DNA of 64,000 nt. It comes from Micropterix aruncella. Taxonomy: Eukaryota; Arthropoda; Insecta; Lepidoptera; Micropterigidae. The stretch lies in assembly GCA_944548615.1 (NCBI GenBank), contig OX155952.1, positions 868,001 through 932,000 on the forward strand, read 5' to 3'. Position numbers and translations under genes: made by a program. The notes beneath the pieces were generated by a model. It searched no databases, was not told the origin of the DNA, and saw only the letters and a program-made list of their open reading frames with translations. Every line of letters starts with the position of its first letter. Position 1 is the stretch's first letter. Positions 59,601 through 64,000 of this stretch are shown piece after piece.

Positions 59601-61633
59601 ACAAAATAACGAAGGTGCTTAAGTTCTTCATTTTTAGCACCAGCTTAGTTTAAGCCCGCGAGAAACGGAATACCGGCCAAATGACTGTACATATTAGGCG
59701 TTCATATACCAGTGCTTAATGTAAGCCAGACATCACCTAACAGAAGTTGCTTCTAATGCTGCCATTCACTCTCACCATACACTAAGTAGTTCTCTTTTAT
59801 GCGTACCTCGAATACAACTGGCTAAAGTACAAAAAAATACAATCGTTGCAAAAATGCAATCGTTGAACAAACAAAACGGCGTATAGCCACTCGACTGCTA
59901 CAACGTATCAAAGCTGTTAAAAACATTCCGTGAGAAAAAAAGGCAATCTGCGAAAACATATTGGATAGCGGAAATAACCTCTGAGAGCAGTTTAAAAATC
60001 CAATTGTGCTATCCAATGAACAGTTTTACTTTCCCGCATGATCCGGGCTGCCATTGGAATAATAGGAACCCTTAAAACCCTAATGACATATTATATTCGT
60101 TAGAATGTTTTAATTAGTATTGCTGATCGGGCTCTGATCATTAATAATTAATGGATAATGATAAATAAATGATAAGCATGACTTAGGGATAAAATATTTA
60201 GGATTCGTGTTTTTACGCGTGCCGCTCCGGTTCTATTCGTCTATCTACTCATTTTGAACTTATTTGGATAGGTACCTACCTATCTAAGCAATTTATATAT
60301 TTTATTTTATTTTATTTTTATTTAATTTTACAGTCACAAATAGAAAATACATGTTATATTATTTGCAAAATCTATTTACACAAGACTAATTTACTATCCT
60401 ATGAACAGTTTGCAACGCTTGCATGAACAATCTATTATATAAATAACATGAGCAAGTTAATAATGGGTAAGTGGGAAAAGTGGGGTATTTAAAGCAATAT
60501 ATAATGACAATAATTGGGTATTAATAGTTATAATACATAATATGATATAATATAAGAGCATGGTATAATGTAAGTCATATAATACAGTAGGATGTCAGTC
60601 AGTTAAATATTAAAAAGTATGATTAAATTAAATAGTCTTATCCTTTACACGTGGCATTAACAAGTAAATATATTAAAAAGAATAAAAAGACATGAATGCC
60701 TTGCAGAAATTAGTGAACTATTTTATTTATAATTATTTTTATTACGGGTTTTTTATGAAATAATTGTGGTTTATGTATTTATCCATAAAGATACATGTAT
60801 ATTCCCGGAATTTACTCAATGAGACCTTTCATTCGACACTAAACACGATATATTTATAGTAATTTATTGACATTTTGTCATTTAGACCACTACTTAATTG
60901 ATATTTTAAAAGATAAGATACGCATGACACTCGCGATGATATAACGATTCTAACAATACCCGACACTTCTCTAAATCGGTTGAGGCGTTTAGAAGTATGG
61001 TGGATGAAGAAACGGAAAACATACATAGATGAACCCTGAACACATTACACTCCTTTTTTGTTGGGCATTAAACATGACTCATTCCGGTGAGAGGTCTATT
61101 TGTTGCGATATTGATATTGCAAGCGACAACAGAAAATGTATGAGGCACACGTGGCAGACGAAATTGGACATTTGCTAGACTAGCTGGGCTGTGTAGTCGA
61201 TTGTGTAACAGCTCATGAAGTCGCGTTATATTGTCAATGGTGTTTTTTTAATTTAGTGGTTAACTTTCGAAAGCCGCTCCATATAACGTCTTCTCCATAT
61301 AACGAGTGTTTATGAGGGCACATTTGTTCGACAGCATATACACAGTATTCGTTCGGTGATACCACAGTGGTTTGTGGTAATAACATGGCTGTGAATTCAA
61401 ACCGGCGAGTCGCGATAACTTGAGGAAGGGTTTTAGAGAAAAGGATCTTACTTGTTGACGAAGGAGTGTTTGTGGAACTGGGCGTTGTCGGTGTACTTGG
61501 TCCGGCGGTCGCGGGCGGGGGGGGACGCATCGGCGACGAGGAGTCTACTCTTCAGGAGTCTATTCCTCGAGAGCTCGCGGCCGCCGTGCGCGCCGGCGAG
61601 TCGCCGCAGCGTCGCTCGTCCCGTGGCCAGCAT
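28973..61633 (-). CDS. GLS: Glutaminase, mitochondrial (kidney/GLS type), seven exons
   Basis: It hydrolyses glutamine to glutamate and ammonia in the mitochondrion. Coding exons on the minus strand: 61452-61633, 44157-44253, 43184-43393, 37113-37416, 33802-34082, 31409-31550 and 28973-29658. All fit GT-AG with matching phases and give 633 residues. The N-terminus is a basic Arg/Leu/Ser-rich mitochondrial presequence. Catalytic features are present: Tyr187 in SYIPQL, Ser224 and Lys227 in QSCTKP (the serine-lysine dyad), the [11 protein letters not shown] substrate loop, DRNYALGF, and Tyr408 in MYDYSGQF. Two ankyrin repeats lie at about 525-584 ([26 protein letters not shown]). Introns total about 31 kb and are packed with mobile elements. 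The choice of the 44253 acceptor and of the 61633 start is inferred from phase and signal; exons 3-7 are very secure. Confidence 0.9.
30013..30062 (+). repeat. (CT)n/(CA)n microsatellite
   Basis: Runs of CTCTCTCT followed by CACACACA with interruptions. Confidence 0.9.
30330..31255 (+). mobile_element. CR1/Jockey-like LINE, RT-distal part, decayed
   Basis: Recognisable fragments: [63 protein letters not shown] and [16 protein letters not shown], then an (ATA)n tail at 31232-31252. Several stops and frameshifts; a small segment near 30335-30385 duplicates the TEGFIRY region. Related to the fragment at 5342. Confidence 0.8.
31409..31550 (-). CDS. GLS: GLS exon 6 (residues 359-405)
   Basis: Encodes [31 protein letters not shown] and LSLMHSC. 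Phase 0 in, phase 1 out. Confidence 0.92.
31690..31890 (+). mobile_element. RTE-like LINE, motif C fragment
   Basis: Reads [10 protein letters not shown] (RT motif C), then in a shifted frame [15 protein letters not shown] and IVSKVHV, a typical RTE continuation. About 65 residues of a dead element in GLS intron 5. Confidence 0.7.
31895..32604. other. GLS intron 5, left part
   Basis: Segment 31895-32085 shows faint similarity to the GC-rich retroposon family (TTTCCAGACTCTCC, GGAGTGCAC), but too diverged to bound. The rest is AT-rich. Confidence 0.35.
32605..32960 (+). mobile_element. Penelope-like element, C-terminal coding and 3' fragment
   Basis: The frame around 32637 reads [20 protein letters not shown] then FTWNPLL, matching the C-terminus that follows the GIY-YIG endonuclease in Penelope-like elements (REAIEI..NFNREDGY). 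Downstream is GACAACGGCGGCTGCAACGT, shared with 12045-12235. Upstream RT and most of the endonuclease are missing. Confidence 0.7.
32961..33364. other. AT-rich intron DNA
   Basis: It includes a TTTTATT-rich run at 33000-33065. Nothing else recognised. Confidence 0.5.
33365..33775 (-). mobile_element. LINE 3' end (same family as 34990-35850), internally deleted
   Basis: The minus strand reads [18 protein letters not shown] and ends in FSKK, the C-terminal block of this family. The 3' part with CTATGTGGCAATAAGCTCGC is retained. Its 5' end lies about 26 bp from the GLS exon 5 donor at 33801. Confidence 0.75.
33802..34082 (-). CDS. GLS: GLS exon 5 (residues 265-358)
   Basis: Encodes [43 protein letters not shown] and MDFYFQ, all conserved substrate-binding and dimer regions. 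Confidence 0.93.
34125..34850 (-). mobile_element. GC-rich retroposon family, copy C (diverged)
   Basis: It retains the family order (ACAACGGCCGAACCCGTCAC at the left, GTCAGAGTGTGCAGCCGATT toward the right) but with many substitutions. A second short start at 34138-34165 suggests a nested partial copy. Confidence 0.7.
34851..36360 (-). mobile_element. GC-rich retroposon family, copy D, split by a LINE
   Basis: The left piece 34851-34989 (CACCCCAGGAAGG..CAGCCCACCGTCTAGCTACA) and right piece 35850-36360 (GGGTCCGAAATCGCTTGCGC, TCGGAGTGCACAGTCGATTG) are collinear. The LINE at 34990-35850 is inserted between them, so the LINE is younger. Confidence 0.75.
34990..35850 (-). mobile_element. CR1/Jockey-like LINE, 5' truncated, open C-terminal frame
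   Basis: The frame from about 35784 down to 35227 is open (~185 codons). It has [54 protein letters not shown] and [17 protein letters not shown], ending YYLSKK. The tail is (ATT)n at 34994-35012. A single uninterrupted frame implies a recent insertion. Fragments of the same family: 33365, 49726, 55600. Confidence 0.85.
36391..37063 (-). mobile_element. GC-rich retroposon family, full-length copy E with 14-bp TSD
   Basis: It is flanked by a perfect direct repeat ATGAAAAACGACAA (36377-36390 and 37064-37077). The 673-bp body aligns end to end with copy B. Its right edge is 49 bp from the donor side of GLS exon 4. No open frame longer than ~60 codons. Confidence 0.82.
37113..37416 (-). CDS. GLS: GLS exon 4 (residues 164-264)
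   Basis: Carries [25 protein letters not shown] and [11 protein letters not shown] with the catalytic Ser-x-x-Lys, then [15 protein letters not shown] (activation loop region). Confidence 0.93.
37609..38220. mobile_element. Non-autonomous element with 120-bp tandem units, copy 2 (three units)
   Basis: It opens AACACGCTTTTATTAGGTCG and closes AAAGCGTGTTTTTAGTG (inverted ends). Three 120-bp units start about 37761, 37881 and 38001, each with GATGATG..GCCGGAAGA, TGGCATTCCATGATGGAATA and TTTGGAC/GCAC segments. Same element as 8951-9297 but with more units. Confidence 0.75.
38320..38445 (+). repeat. Dispersed repeat, copy 2
   Basis: GAAATGCCAGGGATCCATCT to GGAGATCCCCTTTTAAAATG, matching 14620-14735. 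Confidence 0.5.
38704..38723 (+). repeat. Poly-G tract
   Basis: Nearly uninterrupted guanines (one A), capable in principle of a G-quadruplex. Confidence 0.9.
38920..40785 (+). mobile_element. I/LOA-like LINE with RNase H, 5' truncated, intact 3' ORF and TSD
   Basis: It is flanked by a perfect 14-bp duplication TATCTCATGAACTA (38906-38919 and 40786-40799). One open frame to the stop at 40688 covers [13 protein letters not shown] (RT motif B), [11 protein letters not shown] (motif C) and [15 protein letters not shown]. Next comes an RNase H domain with [31 protein letters not shown] and [17 protein letters not shown], holding the D-E-D-D residues. A terminal finger [18 protein letters not shown] follows. 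The tail is (CTA)n at 40770-40785. Intact frame plus perfect duplication indicate a young insertion in GLS intron 3. Confidence 0.93.
40800..41044. other. Intron DNA
   Basis: Nothing recognised. Confidence 0.4.
41045..41160 (+). mobile_element. Penelope-like 3' remnant (weak)
   Basis: CCGTTTTCTCAATTAAAATG and AAGGCAGCAAATGTGAC..GCCGAAACA align loosely with 12105-12210. Confidence 0.35.
41453..41945 (-). mobile_element. GC-rich retroposon family, copy F, internally deleted, 15-bp TSD
   Basis: It is flanked by GACACTTTTGACCCA (41438-41452 and 41946-41960). Both family ends are present but the middle is missing at the junction near 41712 (GAGGTGGCTTA/TGCCGCACGG). The GCAAGGGCC..TTAGCTCCC end is duplicated and partly inverted at 41887-41945. 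Confidence 0.82.
42320..42925 (+). mobile_element. LINE 3' fragment, copy 1
   Basis: Open C-terminal frame with [51 protein letters not shown] and [16 protein letters not shown], then a 3' UTR ending GTATACCAGTATACTAATAA. The same tail and a more decayed frame are at 51355-51925. Confidence 0.8.
42926..43183. other. GLS intron 3, proximal end
   Basis: AT-rich, with a GA-rich patch (43075-43097). Nothing recognised. Confidence 0.5.
43184..43393 (-). CDS. GLS: GLS exon 3 (residues 94-163)
   Basis: Reads [14 protein letters not shown] to [11 protein letters not shown], the EF-hand-like N-terminal domain of glutaminase. Phase 0 at both sides. Confidence 0.92.
43405..43745 (+). mobile_element. 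LINE 3' fragment beside a GLS acceptor
   Basis: The frame 43410-43622 ends [20 protein letters not shown], the usual LINE C-terminal pattern, followed by a stop and an AT-rich 3' UTR with TAATAAAATTATTATTATAA. Its inner edge is only about 10-15 bp from the acceptor AG (43394-43395), so part of the pyrimidine tract is LINE-derived. Confidence 0.6.
44157..44253 (-). CDS. GLS: GLS exon 2 (residues 61-93)
   Basis: Reads [20 protein letters not shown] then [12 protein letters not shown]. The preferred acceptor AG at 44254-44255 is preceded by a CCCTTTTT tract and needs an upstream phase-2 exon. An alternative acceptor AG at 44380-44381 also keeps the frame and would add 42 residues, starting with an ATG at 44366 ([17 protein letters not shown], itself presequence-like). 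Confidence 0.85.
44400..45071. other. GLS intron 1, distal end
   Basis: No element recognised. Confidence 0.4.
45072..45540 (+). mobile_element. pogo/Tigger DNA transposon relic
   Basis: TA-flanked ends CAGTAGAACTCCAATTATCC (45074) and inverted TTAAATGGAGTTCTACAG (45521-45538). Interior translates to [11 protein letters not shown] and NQWTNLL (a decayed version of the DNAPTH..QPMDQ DDE block), with stops. Only about 470 bp remain of a normal ~2.4 kb element. Confidence 0.8.
45924..46597. repeat. Perfect 27-bp inverted repeat bounding ~620 bp
   Basis: ATATCGATGGCTTAGAACGC plus AAATGTG (45924-45950) is exactly inverted at 46571-46597, and similarity extends outward with mismatches. The interior has repeated GTGGTAAGT motifs. 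A candidate MITE, family unknown. Confidence 0.75.
46933..47030 (-). CDS. GLS: Candidate alternative first exon of GLS
   Basis: ATG at 47030 opens 32 codons plus two bases ([20 protein letters not shown], then [13 protein letters not shown]) before a good donor GGGTGAGA. Phase 2 fits both acceptors of the 44157 exon. The peptide is charged and not obviously a mitochondrial presequence, so the 605-residue product might differ in location. Based on phase, codon-like composition and position only. It could also be chance or belong to another transcript. Confidence 0.5.
47031..47689. other. GLS intron 1 DNA
   Basis: 47031-47110 is less AT-rich and could hold the 5' UTR/promoter of the exon at 46933. 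Nothing further seen. Confidence 0.35.
47690..48725 (-). mobile_element. Decayed LINE reverse-transcriptase pieces
   Basis: On the minus strand about 48725-48650 reads [16 protein letters not shown], and 47800-47690 reads [20 protein letters not shown] (RT motif A). The order is right for one RT, but 0.8 kb of unrelated DNA lies between, so the element was interrupted. Confidence 0.55.
47862..47950 (+). repeat. Dispersed repeat, copy 1
   Basis: TAGAACGGGCTAATCCCAGT and GTTTTGCCATTCGGTTCCTG are shared with 58318-58400. Confidence 0.65.
48726..49369. other. GLS intron 1 DNA
   Basis: No confident element; 69-codon frame at 48704-48913 unrecognised. Confidence 0.35.
49370..49680 (+). repeat. 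Dispersed repeat, copy 1
   Basis: CAACTCTTGC..GACCAAATGAT, TTTCAGCTCAATCGGAT and GCGCTATCGTGGAG blocks recur in order at 55340-55600. Confidence 0.65.
49726..50060 (-). mobile_element. CR1/Jockey-like LINE C-terminal fragment
   Basis: Minus strand reads [20 protein letters not shown] and [18 protein letters not shown], the region before the RLWNDLP block in the family of 34990-35850. Confidence 0.65.
50061..50394. other. GLS intron 1 DNA
   Basis: AT-rich; nothing recognised. Confidence 0.4.
50395..50855 (+). mobile_element. RTE-like LINE, 3' fragment, copy 2
   Basis: Open for ~100 codons: [60 protein letters not shown] and [10 protein letters not shown]. Stops follow, and the tail ends TGATGATGATG (50837-50850), the typical short RTE tail. 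Confidence 0.85.
50856..51354. other. GLS intron 1 DNA
   Basis: A 118-codon frame (50822-51178) beginning in the LINE tail has no recognisable motif. Confidence 0.35.
51355..51925 (+). mobile_element. LINE 3' fragment, copy 2
   Basis: Same family as 42320-42925: [20 protein letters not shown] decay of the [17 protein letters not shown] segment (51372 onward), GTCTAAAATG junction and the GTATACCAGTATACTAATAA tail. Small deletions have broken the frame. Confidence 0.8.
51975..52240 (-). mobile_element. LINE 3' end
   Basis: Minus strand reads [20 protein letters not shown] and [17 protein letters not shown], then stop. The 3' UTR ends in AATAAAGAACATTTTGATCT and a GATCTTGATTTTGAT run, a familiar LINE tail in moths. 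Confidence 0.75.
52370..52725 (+). repeat. ~330-bp dispersed repeat, copy 1
   Basis: From a TTTTATTACGGTTTTTAATG end to GAACCCTGAATACATTACAC and TCCTATTTTTA. Close relatives: 60725-61065 (same orientation), 55965-56270 and 56740-57065 (inverted). Confidence 0.75.
52726..53794. other. GLS intron 1 DNA
   Basis: TTTATTTATT-rich at 53195-53235; no element bounded. Confidence 0.4.
53795..53945. repeat. Short interspersed repeat, copy 3
   Basis: CATTATCAATGTTATTATAG to AATACCATATATAATGG, close to 20745-20890. Confidence 0.65.
53946..54465. other. GLS intron 1 DNA
   Basis: No element recognised up to the TSD at 54454-54465. Confidence 0.4.
54466..54947 (-). mobile_element. GC-rich retroposon family, truncated copy G, 12-bp TSD
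   Basis: It is flanked by GTATAAGCCCTA (54454-54465 and 54948-54959). It matches the family from the CAACGGGCGAACCCG end to CGATTGGCT and then stops about 200 bp short. A truncation at one end inside an intact target duplication is what incomplete reverse transcription gives, fixing the right end as 5'. Confidence 0.8.
54960..55279. other. GLS intron 1 DNA
   Basis: C-rich patches at 55065-55130; no element named. Confidence 0.4.
55280..55600 (+). repeat. Dispersed repeat, copy 2
   Basis: Parallels 49370-49680 (CGACCAAATGATACCTGCAT, TTTCAGCTCAATCGGATGAA, TCCTCGTCGATTGG). Confidence 0.65.
55600..55900 (+). mobile_element. LINE 3' end (family of 34990-35850)
   Basis: Coding remnant near 55610-55650 gives the [13 protein letters not shown] end, then a 3' UTR with GATATTGCCATGTGGCAATA and a (TTA)n tail at 55879-55905. 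Confidence 0.75.
55965..56270 (-). repeat. ~330-bp dispersed repeat, copy 2 (inverted)
   Basis: Starts AGGAGTGTAATATTTTCAGG; contains CCATAACTTCTAAATGCTTG and ATCGTGTTTAGTATCA. Confidence 0.75.
56280..56600 (+). other. GC-rich unclassified segment
   Basis: Sharp GC rise inside AT-rich DNA between two repeat copies. A frame reads [20 protein letters not shown] then [12 protein letters not shown], loosely LINE-like but not assignable. Confidence 0.35.
56740..57065 (-). repeat. ~330-bp dispersed repeat, copy 3 (inverted)
   Basis: AGGAGTGTAATGTGTCCAGG to ACCGTAATAATTC; same body as copy 2, lying only ~470 bp away. Confidence 0.8.
57066..57880. other. GLS intron 1 DNA
   Basis: 57330-57400 includes [13 protein letters not shown], a possible RTE scrap, too short to call. 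A short duplicated CCGCGGATTTCATTGCCC motif lies at 57458-57505. Confidence 0.35.
57884..57947. repeat. Hairpin with ~25-bp arms
   Basis: AATGTTTAAATATAGTCAAC is mirrored by GTTGACTATATTTTAACATT, loop about 12 bases. Confidence 0.8.
57948..58901. other. GLS intron 1 DNA
   Basis: Contains copy 2 (58318-58400) of the repeat at 47862. Otherwise AT-rich. Confidence 0.45.
58902..59678. mobile_element. 777-bp TIR element with exon-like interior
   Basis: It begins GGCCCGTATTCCGTTTCTCG and ends with the inverted form CGAGAAACGGAATACCGGCC. Sub-terminal phrases such as CGGAATACCAAC repeat inside. Near 59227 a short frame [19 protein letters not shown] runs into a GTAAGTACT donor-like site, suggesting a remnant of a transposase 5' exon. 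Superfamily unassigned (PIF/Harbinger or ISL2EU are candidates). Confidence 0.7.
59679..60724. other. GLS intron 1 DNA
   Basis: 59990-60080 (TTTCCCGCATGATCCGGGCT..GCCATTGGAATAAT) parallels the start of the Penelope-like fragment at 32605. The remainder is AT-rich. Confidence 0.4.
60725..61065 (+). repeat. ~330-bp dispersed repeat, copy 4
   Basis: ATTACGGGTTTTTTATGAAA to GAACCCTGAACACATTACAC and TCCTTTTTT. Confidence 0.75.
61452..61633 (-). CDS. GLS: GLS exon 1 (mitochondrial presequence, residues 1-60)
   Basis: ATG at 61633 opens [20 protein letters not shown] and continues with many Arg and no acidic run until VADASPP, a classic matrix-targeting sequence. It then reads [13 protein letters not shown] before a GTAAGA donor at 61451 (phase 2). 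Phase 2 joins exactly to the acceptor at 44253 to give [15 protein letters not shown]. No other downstream exon acceptor for it was found in the window. Assignment to GLS is inferred from phase, strand and targeting character; the exon could belong to a different mitochondrial protein only if exons between 44 and 61 kb were missed. Confidence 0.7.
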
Positions 61634-61815
61634 CGCGGCGACGTCGGCGTCAATGGCGCGAGCTCGACGCCCGGCGCCGCGACGCCGCGCGCCGGCGCCC
61701 CGACGCCCCCTCCCTCTGTCTCCCTCCCTCCGCGCGTCCCCCTCTCACCTGAGGAGCTCCGCAGTTCAACGTTCCCTTTCGCACTTCACGCCGTGACCTT
61801 CATCGCGGCTGTGAC
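61500..61815 (-). promoter_or_regulatory. CpG-rich first-exon/promoter region of GLS
   Basis: The sequence is strikingly rich in GC and CpG compared with all surrounding DNA, covering the presequence exon and about 180 bp upstream. This is typical of a housekeeping promoter or conserved 5' exon; no TATA box seen. Confidence 0.55.
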
Positions 61816-62407
61816 CTAATCGTAGGGGGAAGCGTGCCACCGATTTGTCGGCGCTTTGACTTACTCAACTGTCAAGTCTTACACGTATCAAAAAGCGCGT
61901 CGAGATATGAAGTATAAATCAAACGAAGAACAAACACATCCAACTAAACATACTGCATTAGTGTAATTTGGCCCGGAATTCCGGTCTTTTATCAAAGAGT
62001 CAACTAATTATCAAAAAGGGCCATAAATATATCGAAACTTAAGCGACGTGGAGACTTATATATTTGTTTCCTATTTTTCGTGATGTTTAGAAATCTATGA
62101 TAAGATTTATGGTCCATGGAAGACGCTGGCTACCGTGGAAACGTTTTGTTGTTCACTGGTTGTCATGGAGACGATTTTTTTGTTATTGTAAACAGAACGA
62201 TTTTTGTACCGTATAAACTGATGAGCAAGGCAAAGCTTTCAATGGCAAATGTCCGTTGCCGCGTAAAGATTAATAGCCCAGTAAAATAGGAACGAAATTC
62301 CTGATTGTAAAAATATCAAACGTTAAAATATCAAACGTATAATATTTGTAGATATTTTTATATATATTTTTTAAATTTGTGGATAACTTTTACCACAAAC
62401 TTTTACC
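61816..62407. other. Upstream of GLS
   Basis: Non-coding AT-rich DNA; nothing recognised. Confidence 0.45.
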
Positions 62408-62452
62408 ACAACCTACCACAAATTTATTTTTTTTTAATTTGTGGTAGGTTGT
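62408..62452. repeat. Perfect 17-bp hairpin
   Basis: ACAACCTACCACAAATT and its exact complement AATTTGTGGTAGGTTGT flank an 11-base T-rich loop. An additional CCACAAACTTTTACCACA run precedes it. Confidence 0.9.
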
Positions 62453-62549
62453 TTTTACCGTCAATATAAAAAAAGCGCATTCTCAAAATAAAAATCATGA
62501 GTGTTCTATTGATAAACTGGAATTTATTCAGGAAATCATAATGCAATTT

Positions 62550-63330
62550 TAATACCAACCAATTATTCATCATCTTCTTCAATGTTTGTAGTAGGCCACA
62601 GGAATATTTCGTCCCAGAAACTCTTCTTATATTCATCCGGTACAAACGCCACACATTTTTTTAAAGTCAGGCATCTTTTTTGCGTTGATGCATTGCTTGC
62701 TTTGCCCATATGTGCGATCATTTGGTAGTGGAACAATGACATTTGGTCTTTGTTTTAGCAAAAATGTATGCTTGACCACACCATCGATGAACTCCTGGGC
62801 TTGAACCGGGATCTCTCCATCCTCAGTGTATTTTATATGGCGAAATTTTGAGATAAAACAAAATAGATCTGGAAACCCACCTTCTCGTCTCTTGGAATAC
62901 GCCGATCTTTGGTTTCGAGTGAAAGCGCTGTCTTTTTATAGTGCTGTACCCACCATTTTTTTAAAATCTGAGATGTCTTCTCCGGCCTTCTCCGGCGTGA
63001 GAGCTCCATAAGTTCTCGAATGGTGTACAGTCTATTTATGCGACGCAATTTCCTTTTTATTACTCCGAAGGCTCTGTCGCATGGTAAGTTGTCCGTTGTC
63101 TACGAGGCACATGTTTAAACGTACTGAGGTGTTCTTTTTGTTCTGACCTGCACAGTTGTCACAGAACAGCATCAGAGTTTCGACTTCGCTATCTATAATA
63201 TATACTCGTTTATGTACATCATTAGAAAAGAACACACCTCATCGGGCCCTTTTTTGCCTGTCCCTCATGGTATATGAACAGTACGTTTTTCCCTGTCCTC
63301 AAGTTATGAATATAGAATACTGACACTATT
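62550..63330 (-). pseudogene. Decayed transposase-like gene (DNCAGQNK type)
   Basis: Minus-strand frames in order: NLRTGKNVLFIYHEGQAKKG, EVCSFLMMYI, then VETLMLFCDNCAGQNKKN and SVRLNMCLVDNGQL, later EKAGEDISDFKKMV and MPDFKKMCGVC. An aspartate followed by NCAGQNK after a TG-NV-YIW-E segment is a layout I associate with uncharacterised DDE-transposase-derived proteins in arthropods and cnidarians. Stops and frame changes at about 63230, 63030 and 62830 show it is dead. Boundaries and TIRs were not found. Confidence 0.55.
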
Positions 63331-64000
63331 AACTGGCGAAGGTAAAATAAATCTTGGACAGGAATGATCGGTAGGCTTCCCTTGTCGCTTCAGTTTCCCA
63401 TTCTGAGCCTGTATCTCCCATGATGCAACTAGATACTTTTCCACTTGTTGGATTAACACAACACACAGACACAATAGTCTAAAAGTAAATCATCTGATAC
63501 AATGGCAGCTAATGACGTAAACGTCAGTTAAACGTTTGACAGACAAACTCAGTGCTGCCACACATTGACTGTAATAACCTATATCCTGGATAAAGGTGGT
63601 TTTTATGCTCAACGAAAATTTGGTGCCCAAATAAAAGTAGGTTCTAGTATAGGTAAGAGGTTGTTTGTAAGCTCAATCGATGTGGCATGCCATAGACAAC
63701 ATTAACTAACAAAAAAATTGGTTTTGAAATTTTGTTCGAAGAGGTCGTTTTTACAATCAGCAATTCTTTACAAATTTCGACGTTTGACGGAAATAATTGG
63801 TAATATAGCTTGAAACTTGGCACAGATGCTCTTTGATACGTACCTACTGGTAAACATACTAAAAGTCCCCTACTCTACCTTTAGCGCTCGAGCCGCCATC
63901 TTGGAAAAATGCCCTCCGATTCAGTTTTTTGCTTACGAGTATATCTTGCTGACTTTAGCGATATCGGAATTATGATTAATGTAAAAAAATCCACCACAAA
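63331..64000. other. Window end, no gene seen
   Basis: 63331-63480 may continue the transposase relic (GDTGSEWETEATREAY on the minus strand near 63420-63370). Beyond that nothing is recognisable. Confidence 0.4.

Noticed and set aside
61452..61819. Plus-strand frames of 114-117 codons in the CpG-rich block
   Set aside because: Arg/Pro/Ser-rich by composition and opposite to the presequence exon; no family signature.

Overview
This is a stretch of an animal nuclear genome: AT-rich, intron-containing and densely packed with transposable-element debris. The predicted proteins look insect-like. The mix of LINE tails, Penelope-like fragments, MITEs and a mauritiana-type mariner fits a moth or butterfly best, but that assignment is inference. 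No CRISPR array, rRNA gene or functional tRNA gene was seen.

Four host genes can be supported. (1) Positions 1-3294 (+) hold the 3' end of a gene for a leucine-rich-repeat membrane protein (two exons visible, 5' part outside the window). (2) Positions 13005-18294 (-) hold a complete four-exon Upf3 gene (525 aa), the nonsense-mediated-decay factor, with both the UPF3 RNA-recognition-like domain and a C-terminal exon-junction-complex binding motif. (3) Positions 18775-20082 (+) hold a complete two-exon gene for mitochondrial ribosomal protein MRPS28 (168 aa), arranged head to head with Upf3 over 480 bp. (4) Positions 28973-61633 (-) hold a seven-exon mitochondrial glutaminase (GLS, 633 aa as assembled here) with all its catalytic motifs and C-terminal ankyrin repeats. 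A second candidate first exon lies at 46933-47030. Introns make up about 31 kb of the GLS locus.

Almost everything else is repetitive. There are LINE 3' fragments of at least four kinds: CR1/Jockey-like C-termini, RTE-like, an I/LOA-like element with RNase H, and a Jockey-like element with a zinc knuckle. There are also Penelope-like remnants, a tRNA-derived SINE, a broken mariner inside Upf3 intron 2, a pogo/Tigger relic, a piggyBac-type TTAA MITE, and several palindromic MITE families. A ~690-bp GC-rich family with at least seven copies is flanked by 11-15 bp target-site duplications in four of them. The truncation pattern suggests a non-autonomous retroposon read on the minus strand. The right edge (62.5-63.4 kb) carries a decayed transposase-like reading frame.

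The three complete genes do not form a pathway, though MRPS28 and GLS both act in mitochondria. The most informative points are the paired first exons of GLS, the shared Upf3/MRPS28 promoter interval, the GC-rich retroposon family, and several mobile elements lodged within about 15-30 bp of functional splice sites.
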